Source: JADCCX01 sp031373545 (lineage in GTDB: Bacteria > Pseudomonadota > Alphaproteobacteria > Rhizobiales > Beijerinckiaceae). From it: a stretch of 11,016 bases of DNA. Position numbers and translations under genes: made by a program. This document shows positions 1 through 6,731 of this stretch, piece after piece. The notes below the pieces were generated by a model. The model saw only the letters and a program-made list of their open reading frames with translations, did no database searches and was not told where the DNA came from. Positions within the stretch are counted from its first letter, which is position 1. Each line of letters opens with the position of its first letter. The stretch spans positions 1-11,016 of the forward strand of contig JANMMT010000125.1 in the NCBI GenBank assembly GCA_031373545.1, in the 5' to 3' direction.

Positions 1-1
1 G

Positions 2-1243
2 CTCGACCCCAAGGCCGAGTTCATCGCTGCGGCACGCCGCGCCGCACAGGCAGCCGCCGCACAATCCGGCGATGCTTTGCGCGCTGGTCAAGCGCAGGCG
101 AAATCCAAAGGGAAGGGTTTTTCGCTTCCCCTGATGGGCGAGGGCTCCAATCTCAAGGCCAAGCATGCCATCCTCCTTGGCCTCGCGGCGCTGGTCGTGG
201 CCGTTGGTGCCGTGAGCCAATTCACCGGCTCCAGCAAAACCACGACTGCGGTGGAACCTCCCGCCCGCAGCAGCGCCCTCACGGCGCCGCGCGTGCAGCA
301 GCAAGCGGCCACCGAACCGCGCGCTGCGGCACCCGTCGCGCGTGATGCCACGCGCGATGTGGCGGTCCAGCCGCTTCCGGCTCCCGTGTCCAGCCCGCAA
401 ACGACGACAGAAGCGCGCGGCACGGTCCGCACGGCCGCTTCGCCCGCCGATGAACCAGTCACTGTGGGTGCCATCAACCCGCGCGGGACGGTCGCCGCGC
501 CGCCCACCAACCGCGCCATCCTTACAGCCGATGATCCCTTGCTGAAGTTTGAAGGCATCAAGGATGCTGACGGCCTCAAGCAATCTGCGCGCCGGGGCGA
601 TCTGGCGGCCATGGTCGAGGTGGGCGCACGCTACCTCGATGGACGCGGGGCGCCCCGTGATCCCAAGCTGGCCTCGCAATGGTTCGAGAAGGCCGCCGAT
701 GCCGGCTCACCCGCCGCACAGTACAGGCTTGGCGCGCTTTACCGCGAGGGACGCGGCGTGCCGCGCGATGCCAAGCAGGCCCTGCGTTATTTCCAGACCT
801 CCGCCGAGGGTGGCAACATCCGCGGCATGCACAACACCGCCGTACTGCTGGCCGAAGGCGTCAACGGCGCGCCAGACTACGCCCAGGCCGGAGAGTGGTT
901 CAAGAAGGCGTCCGAGCACGGGATTCGCGACAGCCAATACAACCTCGCGATTCTCTACGCGCGCGGCCTTGGCGTGTCGCAGGACCTCATGGCGTCCTAC
1001 GCTTGGTTTGCTGCTGCCGCCACGCAAGGCGATGAAGATGCAGGCAAGAAGCGCGATGAAGTGGGCAGCCGCCTCTCGCCAGAGAAACTCACGCAGGCCC
1101 GCGCCGCTGCCAACGCCTGGAAGGCCAAGCCCGCTGACCCCGTGGCCAACGAGGCCGCGCAAGCCCCGCTCACCTCCAGTCTGCCGACGATGGCGCGCCC
1201 GCAGACAGCAGCTCCTCGCGCGGCGACACCGAACCGGACGTAG
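2..1243 (+). CDS. podJ: PodJ-like polar localisation protein, C-terminal part (5' end outside window)
   Basis: The reading frame is open from base 2 with no stop, so the gene starts upstream of the window. The TTG at 77 is not taken as the start because protein-like sequence (AEFIAAARRAAQAAAAQ) precedes it. That stretch, then a basic linker and one membrane segment (about bases 167-223), mark the end of the cytoplasmic part. A long Ala/Pro/Thr-rich linker follows, then about four Sel1-type repeats (bases 572-1052; recurring patterns such as YLDGRGAPRD, WFEKAADAGSPAAQYRLG, LYARGLGVSQD) and a Pro/Ala-rich tail. PodJ organises polar organelle development in alphaproteobacteria; its cytoplasmic part is largely coiled coil and its Sel1 repeats are periplasmic. 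The Rhizobiales PodJ C-terminus has this same order. Any other membrane-anchored Sel1 protein is the alternative, because the upstream coiled coil cannot be seen. Confidence 0.75.
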   Translation, partial: LDPKAEFIAAARRAAQAAAAQSGDALRAGQAQAKSKGKGFSLPLMGEGSNLKAKHAILLGLAALVVAVGAVSQFTGSSKTTTAVEPPARSSALTAPRVQQQAATEPRAAAPVARDATRDVAVQPLPAPVSSPQTTTEARGTVRTAASPADEPVTVGAINPRGTVAAPPTNRAILTADDPLLKFEGIKDADGLKQSARRGDLAAMVEVGARYLDGRGAPRDPKLASQWFEKAADAGSPAAQYRLGALYREGRGVPRDAKQALRYFQTSAEGGNIRGMHNTAVLLAEGVNGAPDYAQAGEWFKKASEHGIRDSQYNLAILYARGLGVSQDLMASYAWFAAAATQGDEDAGKKRDEVGSRLSPEKLTQARAAANAWKAKPADPVANEAAQAPLTSSLPTMARPQTAAPRAATPNRT

Positions 1244-1281
1244 GCCCCAACCGGACGTCAGCCCTAACCGGGCATGCGCCT
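1231..1281. repeat. Three degenerate 17-base direct repeats across the podJ/galU 3' junction
   Basis: Three consecutive 17-base units start at 1231, 1248 and 1265. Units 1 and 2 (GAACCGGACGTAGGCCC and CAACCGGACGTCAGCCC) differ at three positions. Unit 3 (TAACCGGGCATGCGCCT) is more diverged but keeps the AACCGG core. Unit 1 contains the podJ-like stop codon (1241-1243), and unit 3 reaches the first base of the galU stop codon, so the repeat fills the convergent gap. The likely origin is slippage duplication of the podJ 3' end. No function is evident. Confidence 0.6.
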
Positions 1282-2171
1282 CACCCCAGAAGCGCCGCAA
1301 TCGTGCGGCGCGCATCCGCTGACAGATCCGGCCGCGACAGCGCATAAGCCACGCTCGCCTCCAGATAGCCCATCTTGGAACCGCAATCGTAGGTCCGGCC
1401 ATCGTAATTCATAGCATGGAAGGCCTGGCTCTTCATCAGGTGCACCATGCCATCGGTGAGCTGGATCTCTCCGCCCGCCCCGCGCTCGCCGCGCTCCAGA
1501 ATGCCGAACACTTCGGGCTGCAGGATGTAGCGCCCCGTGATGTAGAGATTGGAGGGCGCAGTGCCCTTCGGCGGCTTTTCCACCATGGATGTCACGGTGA
1601 CGCCGCGTTCAGCGACTTTCGCACCCACCCCGACGATGCCGTATTGATGCGCCAAAGCCGGATCGCACTCTTCCACTGCGATGATATTGCCGCCTGCCTC
1701 ATTGTAGACCTCCATGCAGCGCGCCATGCAGCCCGATTGGCCGATGGTGATCATATCCGGCAACAGCACGGCGAAGGGCTCATCGCCCACGATGTCGCGC
1801 GCGCACCAGATCGCATGGCCGAGGCCCAGCGGCTCCTGCTGCCGGGTGAAAGAGGTGGTGCCGGCTGCCGGGCGCTGGGCCCGCAGTTCAGCCAGGATCT
1901 CCAGCTTGCCGCGCTTTTCCAGCGTGTCTTCCAACTCATAGGCCATGTCGAAATGATCTTCGATCACCTGCTTGTTGCGCCCCGTCACGAAGATGAAATG
2001 CTCGATGCCCGCCTCGCGCGCCTCATCGACAACCACCTGCAGCACGGGCCGATCCACCAGCGTCAGCATTTCCTTGGGGATGGATTTGGTGGCGGGCAGC
2101 ACGCGCGTGCCCATGCCCGCGACGGGGAAGATGGCCTTGCGGACAGGACGGGCAGAAGCATGTGAAGCCAT
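1281..2171 (-). CDS. galU: UTP--glucose-1-phosphate uridylyltransferase
   Basis: GalU makes UDP-glucose and pyrophosphate from UTP and glucose-1-phosphate in the cytoplasm, supplying exopolysaccharide, LPS and glucan synthesis. The 296-residue protein has the usual bacterial GalU length. The nucleotidyltransferase signature AGMGTRVLPATKSIPKEML lies at residues 18-36, including the GxGTR loop and a conserved Lys (K33). Further family motifs are LPD (137-139), VEKPPKG (197-203) and GEIQLTDG (234-241). The ATG at 2171 is preceded on the minus strand by an AAGAGA ribosome-binding site at suitable spacing. The gene is divergent from galE, whose product uses UDP-glucose, so the two form a functional UDP-sugar pair. 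A perfect 8-base stem lies within the last codons. Nothing is missing or truncated. Confidence 0.97.
   Translation of the reverse strand: MASHASARPVRKAIFPVAGMGTRVLPATKSIPKEMLTLVDRPVLQVVVDEAREAGIEHFIFVTGRNKQVIEDHFDMAYELEDTLEKRGKLEILAELRAQRPAAGTTSFTRQQEPLGLGHAIWCARDIVGDEPFAVLLPDMITIGQSGCMARCMEVYNEAGGNIIAVEECDPALAHQYGIVGVGAKVAERGVTVTSMVEKPPKGTAPSNLYITGRYILQPEVFGILERGERGAGGEIQLTDGMVHLMKSQAFHAMNYDGRTYDCGSKMGYLEASVAYALSRPDLSADARRTIAALLG
1292..1311. terminator. Possible hairpin terminator between convergent podJ and galU (weak)
   Basis: GCGCCGCA (1292-1299) and TGCGGCGC (1304-1311) form a perfect 8-base stem with a four-base loop ATCG. It lies inside the galU 3' coding end and about 50 bases downstream of the podJ-like stop. 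No T-run follows on either strand, so it does not meet the standard intrinsic-terminator pattern. It might act as a bidirectional RNA end or simply reflect GC-rich Ala/Arg codons. Confidence 0.25.
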
Positions 2172-2297
2172 GATACGGTCTCTTCGATCGGGCCCGGGGC
2201 GGGCCGGCGCGGCGCTTATGGCGCGTTATGCCTTAACGCCACTTGAACTTGTCTCTTGTAACACGCGGTGGGAGTTTTGGTTTCTGGAGCAATCGAC
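2172..2297. promoter_or_regulatory. Divergent galU/galE control region with a small palindrome
   Basis: Both genes start outward from this 126-base gap, so it must hold at least the galE promoter and probably the galU promoter. I could not place a convincing -35/-10 pair on either strand. The visible structure is the inverted repeat GCGTTA-TGCCT-TAACGC (2223-2239, six-base arms), a possible operator or chance palindrome. The galU-proximal half is very GC-rich (around 2190-2218). The galE ribosome-binding site GGAG lies at 2286-2289, eight bases before its ATG. Confidence 0.4.
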
Positions 2298-3287
2298 ATG
2301 ACCGTGCTTGTGACGGGCGGAGCCGGCTACATCGGTAGCCACATGGTGCTGGAACTGCTGGAACGCGGCGAAAAGGTCATCGTCCTCGACAACCTCTCCA
2401 CCGGGTATGACTGGCTGGTGCCCGAGGGCGCGACGCTGTTCATCGGCGAAACAGGCAAACAGGCGCTGGTCAGTTCCATTTTGCGCGCCCACAATGTGCG
2501 TTCGATCATCCATTTCGCGGCATCGATTGTCGTTCCCGATTCGGTGATCGATCCGCTCGGCTACTATCTCAACAACACCGTCAACACGCGCGCGCTGATC
2601 GAGGCCGCCGTGCAATGCGGTGTTTCGGACATGATCTTTTCCTCCACCGCCGCCGTCTATGGCACGCCCGAGACAATGCCCATCGGCGAGGGAGATCGGC
2701 TGAATCCTGAATCACCCTACGGCATGTCGAAGCTGATGAGCGAGGTGATGCTGCGCCACGCCAGCGAGGCCCATGGCCTCAAGCACGTGGTGCTGCGCTA
2801 TTTCAATGTGGCGGGGGCAGACAGCCGCCAGCGCACAGGCCAAAGCTCGGCCAAGGCCACGCATCTGATCAAGGTCGCGGCTGAATGCGTCACCGGCAAG
2901 CGCGACGGCATGGGCGTGTTCGGCACGGATTTCCCCACACCGGATGGCACCTGTGTGCGCGATTACATCCATGTCTCGGATCTGGTGCGCGCCCATTCGG
3001 CAGCGCTCGATCATCTGCGCGGCGGCGGGGCCAACGCCACATTCAACTGCGGCTATGGCCATGGCTTTTCGGTGCTGGAGGTGATCGACACGGTCAAGCG
3101 CGTCTCGGGCCAGGATTTCTCCGTGACCATGGCGGGGCGGCGCGCCGGTGACCCGGCGGCGCTGGTGGCCAACAACGCCCTGATCCGGGAAACACTGGGC
3201 TGGACCCCTGCCTTCGATGATCTCGACCTTATCGTGCGTGATGCCTTGGCTTGGGAACACACGCTGATGACGCGCAACCGGCGCTAG
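2298..3287 (+). CDS. galE: UDP-glucose 4-epimerase
   Basis: GalE interconverts UDP-glucose and UDP-galactose with tightly bound NAD, providing galactosyl donors for surface polysaccharides; rhizobial homologues are often named ExoB. The 329-residue protein is an extended short-chain dehydrogenase/reductase. It has the NAD-binding loop TGGAGYIGSH (residues 6-15), DNLSTG (31-36), the catalytic Ser region SSTAAVYG (115-122), the catalytic pair Y141 and K145 in SPYGMSK, and RYFNVAGAD (167-175). The ATG at 2298 is chosen over an in-frame GTG at 2268: it places the dinucleotide-binding strand at the N-terminus as in the family and has GGAG eight bases upstream. The stop codon TAG (3285-3287) lies inside the terminal inverted repeat of the palindromic element that follows. 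Confidence 0.96.
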   Translation: MTVLVTGGAGYIGSHMVLELLERGEKVIVLDNLSTGYDWLVPEGATLFIGETGKQALVSSILRAHNVRSIIHFAASIVVPDSVIDPLGYYLNNTVNTRALIEAAVQCGVSDMIFSSTAAVYGTPETMPIGEGDRLNPESPYGMSKLMSEVMLRHASEAHGLKHVVLRYFNVAGADSRQRTGQSSAKATHLIKVAAECVTGKRDGMGVFGTDFPTPDGTCVRDYIHVSDLVRAHSAALDHLRGGGANATFNCGYGHGFSVLEVIDTVKRVSGQDFSVTMAGRRAGDPAALVANNALIRETLGWTPAFDDLDLIVRDALAWEHTLMTRNRR

Positions 3288-3389
3288 AGCAAATTCCGAT
3301 CTGATTGCATCAGACGGATTGCTCCAGGTCTTTGCTTTGTCGCATTTTCTTAACGCGAACCGGATTCCACTTCGCTGAAAATGCTCTAG
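3284..3389. repeat. 106-base palindromic intergenic element (RIME-like, Rhizobiales type)
   Basis: The element is bounded by perfect 8-base inverted ends, CTAGAGCA (3284-3291) and TGCTCTAG (3382-3389). It contains two hairpin modules. The first (3287-3324) has the perfect core TCTGAT-TGC-ATCAGA (3300-3314) inside an imperfect GAGCAA...ATTGCTC stem. The second (3342-3384) pairs GCATTTTC with GAAAATGC, then GCGAA (3355-3359) with TTCGC (3371-3375), around an 11-base loop. I recall very similar sequence, notably the AACGCGAACCGG and CACTTCGCTGAAAATGCTC portions, as a frequent non-coding repeat in Rhizobiales genomes. Assignment to the named RIME family is tentative. It lies between two convergent genes and gives each its stop codon (TAG at 3285-3287 on plus, TAG at 3388-3386 on minus). 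It may also act as a bidirectional transcription end. Confidence 0.85.
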
Positions 3390-5239
3390 TTCGGCTTTGT
3401 CTCGTCCCGCCACCAGATTGACGGGAAGGCCATCGCACCAAATTCCGGCATGCGTGCGGGGTGCGCAAAGCGGTTCCAGTACGCCATGTATTCCTTGTCT
3501 TCCGCGCCGATCATCACGCCGATCTGCCTGGTCCGCAGCACCCGGTCGAGCAGGCGGCCTGCGGCGATCTTGTCTGTGCGCGTCGGGGCCAGCACCAGTT
3601 TCTCGACCAGCCCGTCGATGAGCGGGCTTTCAAGCCCCGCGATATTGTTGGTGCCACGCTTGGCCGCACTGTCGCTGGCCCAATATTCCCGCTGCTCGTT
3701 GCCCGGCGCGTGCCCCTGCACCCAGGCATGGGCCACGATGTCGAAATCGAAATTCCGCAGCCGGTTCTGGTACTGCACGTCATCCACGAGGCGGATGGCT
3801 GACGCAATGCCCAGTTTCGCGAGATTGGCCGCATAAGGCGCGGCGATGCGCTCCATGGCCCCGTCTTCCAGCACGAATTCGAGGGTGAGTTGCTGGCCGG
3901 CCTTGTCGAGCAGGCGGCCATTGTTCAGCCGGTAGCCCGCCTCTTTCAGGAGTTCCAGCGCGTTGAACAGATCCGCGCGCGGTGCAGCCAGGTGATGCTG
4001 CGCCACATGGGCGAGCGTGTCCGCCGATGGCGCGCCGGTCAGGGATGCAAGCAACCCACGCTCTTCCTCGCTCAACGGACCCGTTGCCTCGAAATCCGTT
4101 CGCGGAAAGAACGACGCCGGGCGTGACAGCATGTTGTGAAAGACATTGCGGTTCATCTCGTCAAAGGAATAGGCCATGGCCAATGCGCGCCGCACGCGAA
4201 CATCGGCAAACTGCTCACGCCGGAGGTTGAACACAAACGCCTTGACGATGCCCAGGCGTGCGATGGGAAAGGCCTCCTTGACCACGTGGCCCTCGCGCGC
4301 GGCTGCAAAATCATAGCCCGTAATCCAGGATTTGATGCTGGTCTCGCGGCGCATATCCAGCCGGTCAGCTTTGAAGGCCTCGAACATCACGGCTGCATCC
4401 CGGAAGTACTCGATCTCCAGCCGGTCAAGATTTTCCGTCCCGACACGGATGGGCACGGCCAGGCCCCAGTAGGAATCGACGCGTTCCAGCACCAGGGAGC
4501 GGCCCGCCGTGAAACTCTTGATGCGGTAGGGCCCGGAGCCCAGCGGCGGCTCCAGCGTCGTGGCGCGAATGTCGCGTTTGCGGCCCTTCGCATCGCGCCC
4601 CTCCCACCAATGCTTGGGCAAAATGCTCATCTGCCCCACGTAAAGCGGCAGTGCCGCATCGCCGCCCTCGCTGAAGACAAACCGCACCTCGCGGGGGTTC
4701 ACGATTTCAGCGCGCTGCACCTTGTTGAAATAGCGGTTGAACTGGGGCGAAATGGCCTTCCAGGACTGGAAGGAAAACACCACATCCTCGGCGCTGACCG
4801 CAACGCCGTCATGCCAGCGCGCCTCGGGCCGCAATCGAAACGAGACGGAAGAGGTATCGGCAGGATAGCTGACGGCCTCGGCCAGCAGGCCGTATTCTGT
4901 CGTCGGCTCATCGAGCGCCGGCTTCAGCAGCGGCTCATAGATCGTGTTGAGATAGGCGGCGATGTTGCCCTTCACCCCCGCGACAACTGGGTTGAAGTTA
5001 TCGAACGTGCCCAGGTCGCCGATACGGGCGCGCCCCCCTTTGGGGGCCTGCGCGTTCACGTAATCCGTTTGCCGGAAGTCGGTGGGATACCTCGGCTCTC
5101 CCGTGAGCGAGATGGCATGCCGCCAGGGGCCCGGCTGCGCCTCAGCCTGCGCTGGCCGCCCGTTGGAAGACAGACACAGCACAAGGACTGCTGTGCCCAG
5201 CCAACCCAAAGCTCGCCTCTGCCCCAACCCGCGCCCCAC
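3386..5239 (-). CDS. YejA-like periplasmic solute-binding protein (SBP_bac_5, peptide ABC importer)
   Basis: This is the binding component of an oligopeptide-type ABC importer, predicted to be periplasmic. The start is GTG at 5239, because in-frame stop codons lie just upstream and GAGG (5241-5244) sits immediately before it. A basic start (GRGLGQRRA), a hydrophobic core (residues 11-24) and AQA-E at 30-33 suggest signal peptidase I cleavage after A32. The mature N-terminus (HAISLTGEPRYPTDF, YVNAQAPKGG, GTFDNFNP, TIYEPLL) is characteristic of the YejA subgroup. LRPEARWHDGVAVSAEDVVFSF is the family-5 signature region, followed by PPLGSGPYRI. The length of 617 residues fits YejA-like proteins. 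In related systems the substrates are peptides or peptide conjugates such as microcin C, but the ligand here cannot be deduced. No permease or ATPase genes are in the window. It lies 64 bases downstream of cycM on the same strand. Confidence 0.93.
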   Translation of the reverse strand: MGRGLGQRRALGWLGTAVLVLCLSSNGRPAQAEAQPGPWRHAISLTGEPRYPTDFRQTDYVNAQAPKGGRARIGDLGTFDNFNPVVAGVKGNIAAYLNTIYEPLLKPALDEPTTEYGLLAEAVSYPADTSSVSFRLRPEARWHDGVAVSAEDVVFSFQSWKAISPQFNRYFNKVQRAEIVNPREVRFVFSEGGDAALPLYVGQMSILPKHWWEGRDAKGRKRDIRATTLEPPLGSGPYRIKSFTAGRSLVLERVDSYWGLAVPIRVGTENLDRLEIEYFRDAAVMFEAFKADRLDMRRETSIKSWITGYDFAAAREGHVVKEAFPIARLGIVKAFVFNLRREQFADVRVRRALAMAYSFDEMNRNVFHNMLSRPASFFPRTDFEATGPLSEEERGLLASLTGAPSADTLAHVAQHHLAAPRADLFNALELLKEAGYRLNNGRLLDKAGQQLTLEFVLEDGAMERIAAPYAANLAKLGIASAIRLVDDVQYQNRLRNFDFDIVAHAWVQGHAPGNEQREYWASDSAAKRGTNNIAGLESPLIDGLVEKLVLAPTRTDKIAAGRLLDRVLRTRQIGVMIGAEDKEYMAYWNRFAHPARMPEFGAMAFPSIWWRDETKPN

Positions 5240-5246
5240 GCCTCTA

Positions 5247-5270
5247 ACCCTGCGTCATCACAAGCAGGGT
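5247..5270 (-). promoter_or_regulatory. Hairpin in the leader of the solute-binding protein gene
   Basis: ACCCTGC (5247-5253) and GCAGGGT (5264-5270) form a perfect seven-base stem with a ten-base loop in the 64-base gap between cycM and the solute-binding protein gene. On the minus strand the stem ends two bases before the GAGG ribosome-binding site of the GTG start. It could modulate translation or stabilise an RNA end after cycM. No U-run follows, so it is not a standard terminator. Function is inferred only from position. Confidence 0.35.
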
Positions 5271-5303
5271 CCTAGACGGGCTTGGGTGAACAGAAGCTGA
5301 TGC

Positions 5304-5852
5304 TCACTTGGGCAGTGGTGCGGGATTGTCCGACAACGTGTTGAGGTAGGCGATCAGGTCCGCCCGCTGCTTGGGGTTGGCAAGGCCGCCATAGGACATC
5401 GACGTGCCCGCAATGTAGCCGCGCGGATTTTCGACGAATTTGTCGATTTCGGCGAAGCCCCACTTCTCGCCCTTGGCCGCAATGGCCTTGAGCGCGTTGG
5501 AATAACCGAAGCCAGCAACCTGGCCTTTGGTGCGCTCCACAACGCCCCACATGTTCGGCCCCACCCGGTTCGGGCCGCCCTTGTCCGGTGTGTGACAGGA
5601 GGCGCACTGGCGGAAGACCGCCGCACCGCGCTCCTTGTCGGCCGAAGCCAGACGCACCGCAATCGGCTCAACCGGTGGACCCGCAGGCGCGGATACGGCT
5701 GCAGCCGCCACGACAGGCATCGGGAGATCGTAACCGGCCTGTGCGGACTTCTTCTCCTTGAACAGCAATTCGCCGGCGAAGCTGACCAGCATCACGAATG
5801 TGAGCGTCCCCAGCACCGCACCGGCGATCTTGTTCATTTCATTCGAACTCAT
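5304..5852 (-). CDS. cycM: Membrane-anchored c-type cytochrome (CycM / c552 type)
   Basis: The protein carries electrons between the bc1 complex and terminal oxidase on the periplasmic face of the inner membrane; in Bradyrhizobium CycM serves the aa3 oxidase. The 182-residue protein starts with an uncleaved membrane anchor (about residues 9-30, GAVLGTLTFVMLVSFAGELL). An Ala/Pro linker follows, then one class I cytochrome c domain: haem site CASCH (C83, C86, H87), KGGPNRVGPN (91-100) and the probable axial Met in GTSMSYGG (M152). The length and the N-terminal pattern MSSNEMNKIAGAVLGT match my recollection of CycM (about 184 residues). The ATG at 5852 is chosen because the frame upstream is not protein-like and a GGGA motif lies about nine bases before it. 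It is divergent from kdsB; cycM-kdsB-pheA adjacency recurs in Rhizobiales. Confidence 0.93.
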   Translation of the reverse strand: MSSNEMNKIAGAVLGTLTFVMLVSFAGELLFKEKKSAQAGYDLPMPVVAAAAVSAPAGPPVEPIAVRLASADKERGAAVFRQCASCHTPDKGGPNRVGPNMWGVVERTKGQVAGFGYSNALKAIAAKGEKWGFAEIDKFVENPRGYIAGTSMSYGGLANPKQRADLIAYLNTLSDNPAPLPK

Positions 5853-5969
5853 GGTGTCCCGTCTCCGGATATTTGTTGGCGCATCCCTTTGCCGCTGTTG
5901 AGGAAAAAATTCAACCCGCAACGACGCTACCTTTTGACGCCAGCCCCGGGATTTGCTTGTGAAGAACGC
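5853..5969. promoter_or_regulatory. Divergent cycM/kdsB control region
   Basis: These 117 bases separate two outward-facing genes and must include the cycM promoter and probably that of kdsB-pheA. The only distinct structure is GTTGA (5897-5901) paired with TCAAC (5911-5915) around an A-rich loop. Its arms include TTGAGG on plus and TTGAAT on minus, which resemble -35 hexamers, but no matching -10 element occurs at 16-18 bases in either direction. Promoter positions therefore remain unresolved. Confidence 0.35.
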
Positions 5970-6722
5970 ATGTCCGACCCGTTGATCATCATTCCCGCCC
6001 GCATGGCTGCCACGCGCCTGCCCGACAAGCCACTGGCGGACATCAATGGCAAACCCATGATCGTGCATGTCTGGGAGCGCGCGGTCGCTTCCGGCGTTGG
6101 CCCGGTGGTTGTCGCCACGGACAGCCCCGCCATCGCCGCAGCCGTGGAGCTTGCAGGCGGGCGCGCGGTGATGACGCGGGCGGATCATCCCTCGGGCTCG
6201 GACCGCGTCTTCGAGGCGGCAGAAAAGGCCGATCCTCAGCACAATCACGATGTGATCGTTAATCTGCAGGGTGATTTCCCCACCATCGACCCGCGCACGA
6301 TCATGGCGGCCACCTTGCCGCTCAGCGATCCGGCAGTGGACATCGCCACACTGGCCGCCGCGATCACCGATGAGGAGGAGCGTGAAGCACCCTCCGTGGT
6401 CAAGCTGGTCGGCACAATGCTGGCGCCGGGGCGCATGCGCGCGCTGTATTTCACCCGCGCGACCGCCCCCACCGGCCCCGGCCCCCTGTATCATCACATC
6501 GGGCTCTATGCCTATCGCCGCCAAGCGCTGGCGCGGTTCGTGGCGCTGCCGCCATCGCCGTTGGAACTGCGCGAGAAGTTGGAGCAACTGCGCGCATTGG
6601 AGGCCGGCATGCGCATCGATGCCACGATCATCGATCACGTGCCGCGCGGCGTCGACACGCCCGAGGACCTGATTCGCGTGCGGGCCCAGCTTGCCAGTGA
6701 TTTCCCGGTAAAACTGAGCTAA
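5970..6722 (+). CDS. kdsB: 3-deoxy-manno-octulosonate cytidylyltransferase (CMP-Kdo synthetase)
   Basis: KdsB activates Kdo with CTP to form CMP-Kdo, the donor for the inner core of LPS; it is cytoplasmic. The 250-residue length is typical. Family motifs are IIIPARMAATRLPDKPLADI (residues 6-25), NLQGDFP (98-104, with the metal-binding Asp D102), PSVVKLV (141-147), FTRATAP (161-167), YHHIGLYAYR (174-183), LEQLRALEAGMRI (204-216) and VDTPEDL (228-234, second conserved Asp D229). The usual QGDEP is QGDFP here; I recall other Rhizobiales having a hydrophobic residue at this position, so the enzyme is probably active. The ATG at 5970 is the only sensible start, though its ribosome-binding site (GTGAAG/GAAGAA) is weak. 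pheA follows nine bases after the stop, implying co-transcription. Confidence 0.96.
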   Translation: MSDPLIIIPARMAATRLPDKPLADINGKPMIVHVWERAVASGVGPVVVATDSPAIAAAVELAGGRAVMTRADHPSGSDRVFEAAEKADPQHNHDVIVNLQGDFPTIDPRTIMAATLPLSDPAVDIATLAAAITDEEEREAPSVVKLVGTMLAPGRMRALYFTRATAPTGPGPLYHHIGLYAYRRQALARFVALPPSPLELREKLEQLRALEAGMRIDATIIDHVPRGVDTPEDLIRVRAQLASDFPVKLS

Positions 6723-6731
6723 AGCGCGCCC

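Noticed and set aside
1416..2165. 249-codon plus-strand open frame opposite galU
   Set aside because: It is antisense to a clearly conserved galU frame, has no recognisable domain, and such long antisense frames are expected in GC-rich DNA.
2268..2297. GTG start of galE ten codons upstream of the ATG
   Set aside because: It would place ten non-conserved residues before the Rossmann strand; ATG 2298 has a well-spaced GGAG and fits the family's N-terminus.
3284..3389. Palindromic element as an insertion sequence or CRISPR repeat
   Set aside because: It is 106 bases long, encodes nothing, has no target-site duplication that I can see, and no second copy or spacer array is present.
5032..5047. 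GCCCCC-CTTT-GGGGGC inverted repeat inside the YejA-like gene
   Set aside because: It encodes the family-conserved APKGG segment, where Pro, Lys and Gly codons in a GC-rich genome give this dyad automatically.
4136..5275. 379-codon plus-strand open frame opposite the YejA-like gene
   Set aside because: It has a His/Arg/Gly-rich composition typical of an antisense shadow and no motif, while the minus-strand protein has a signal peptide and family signatures.
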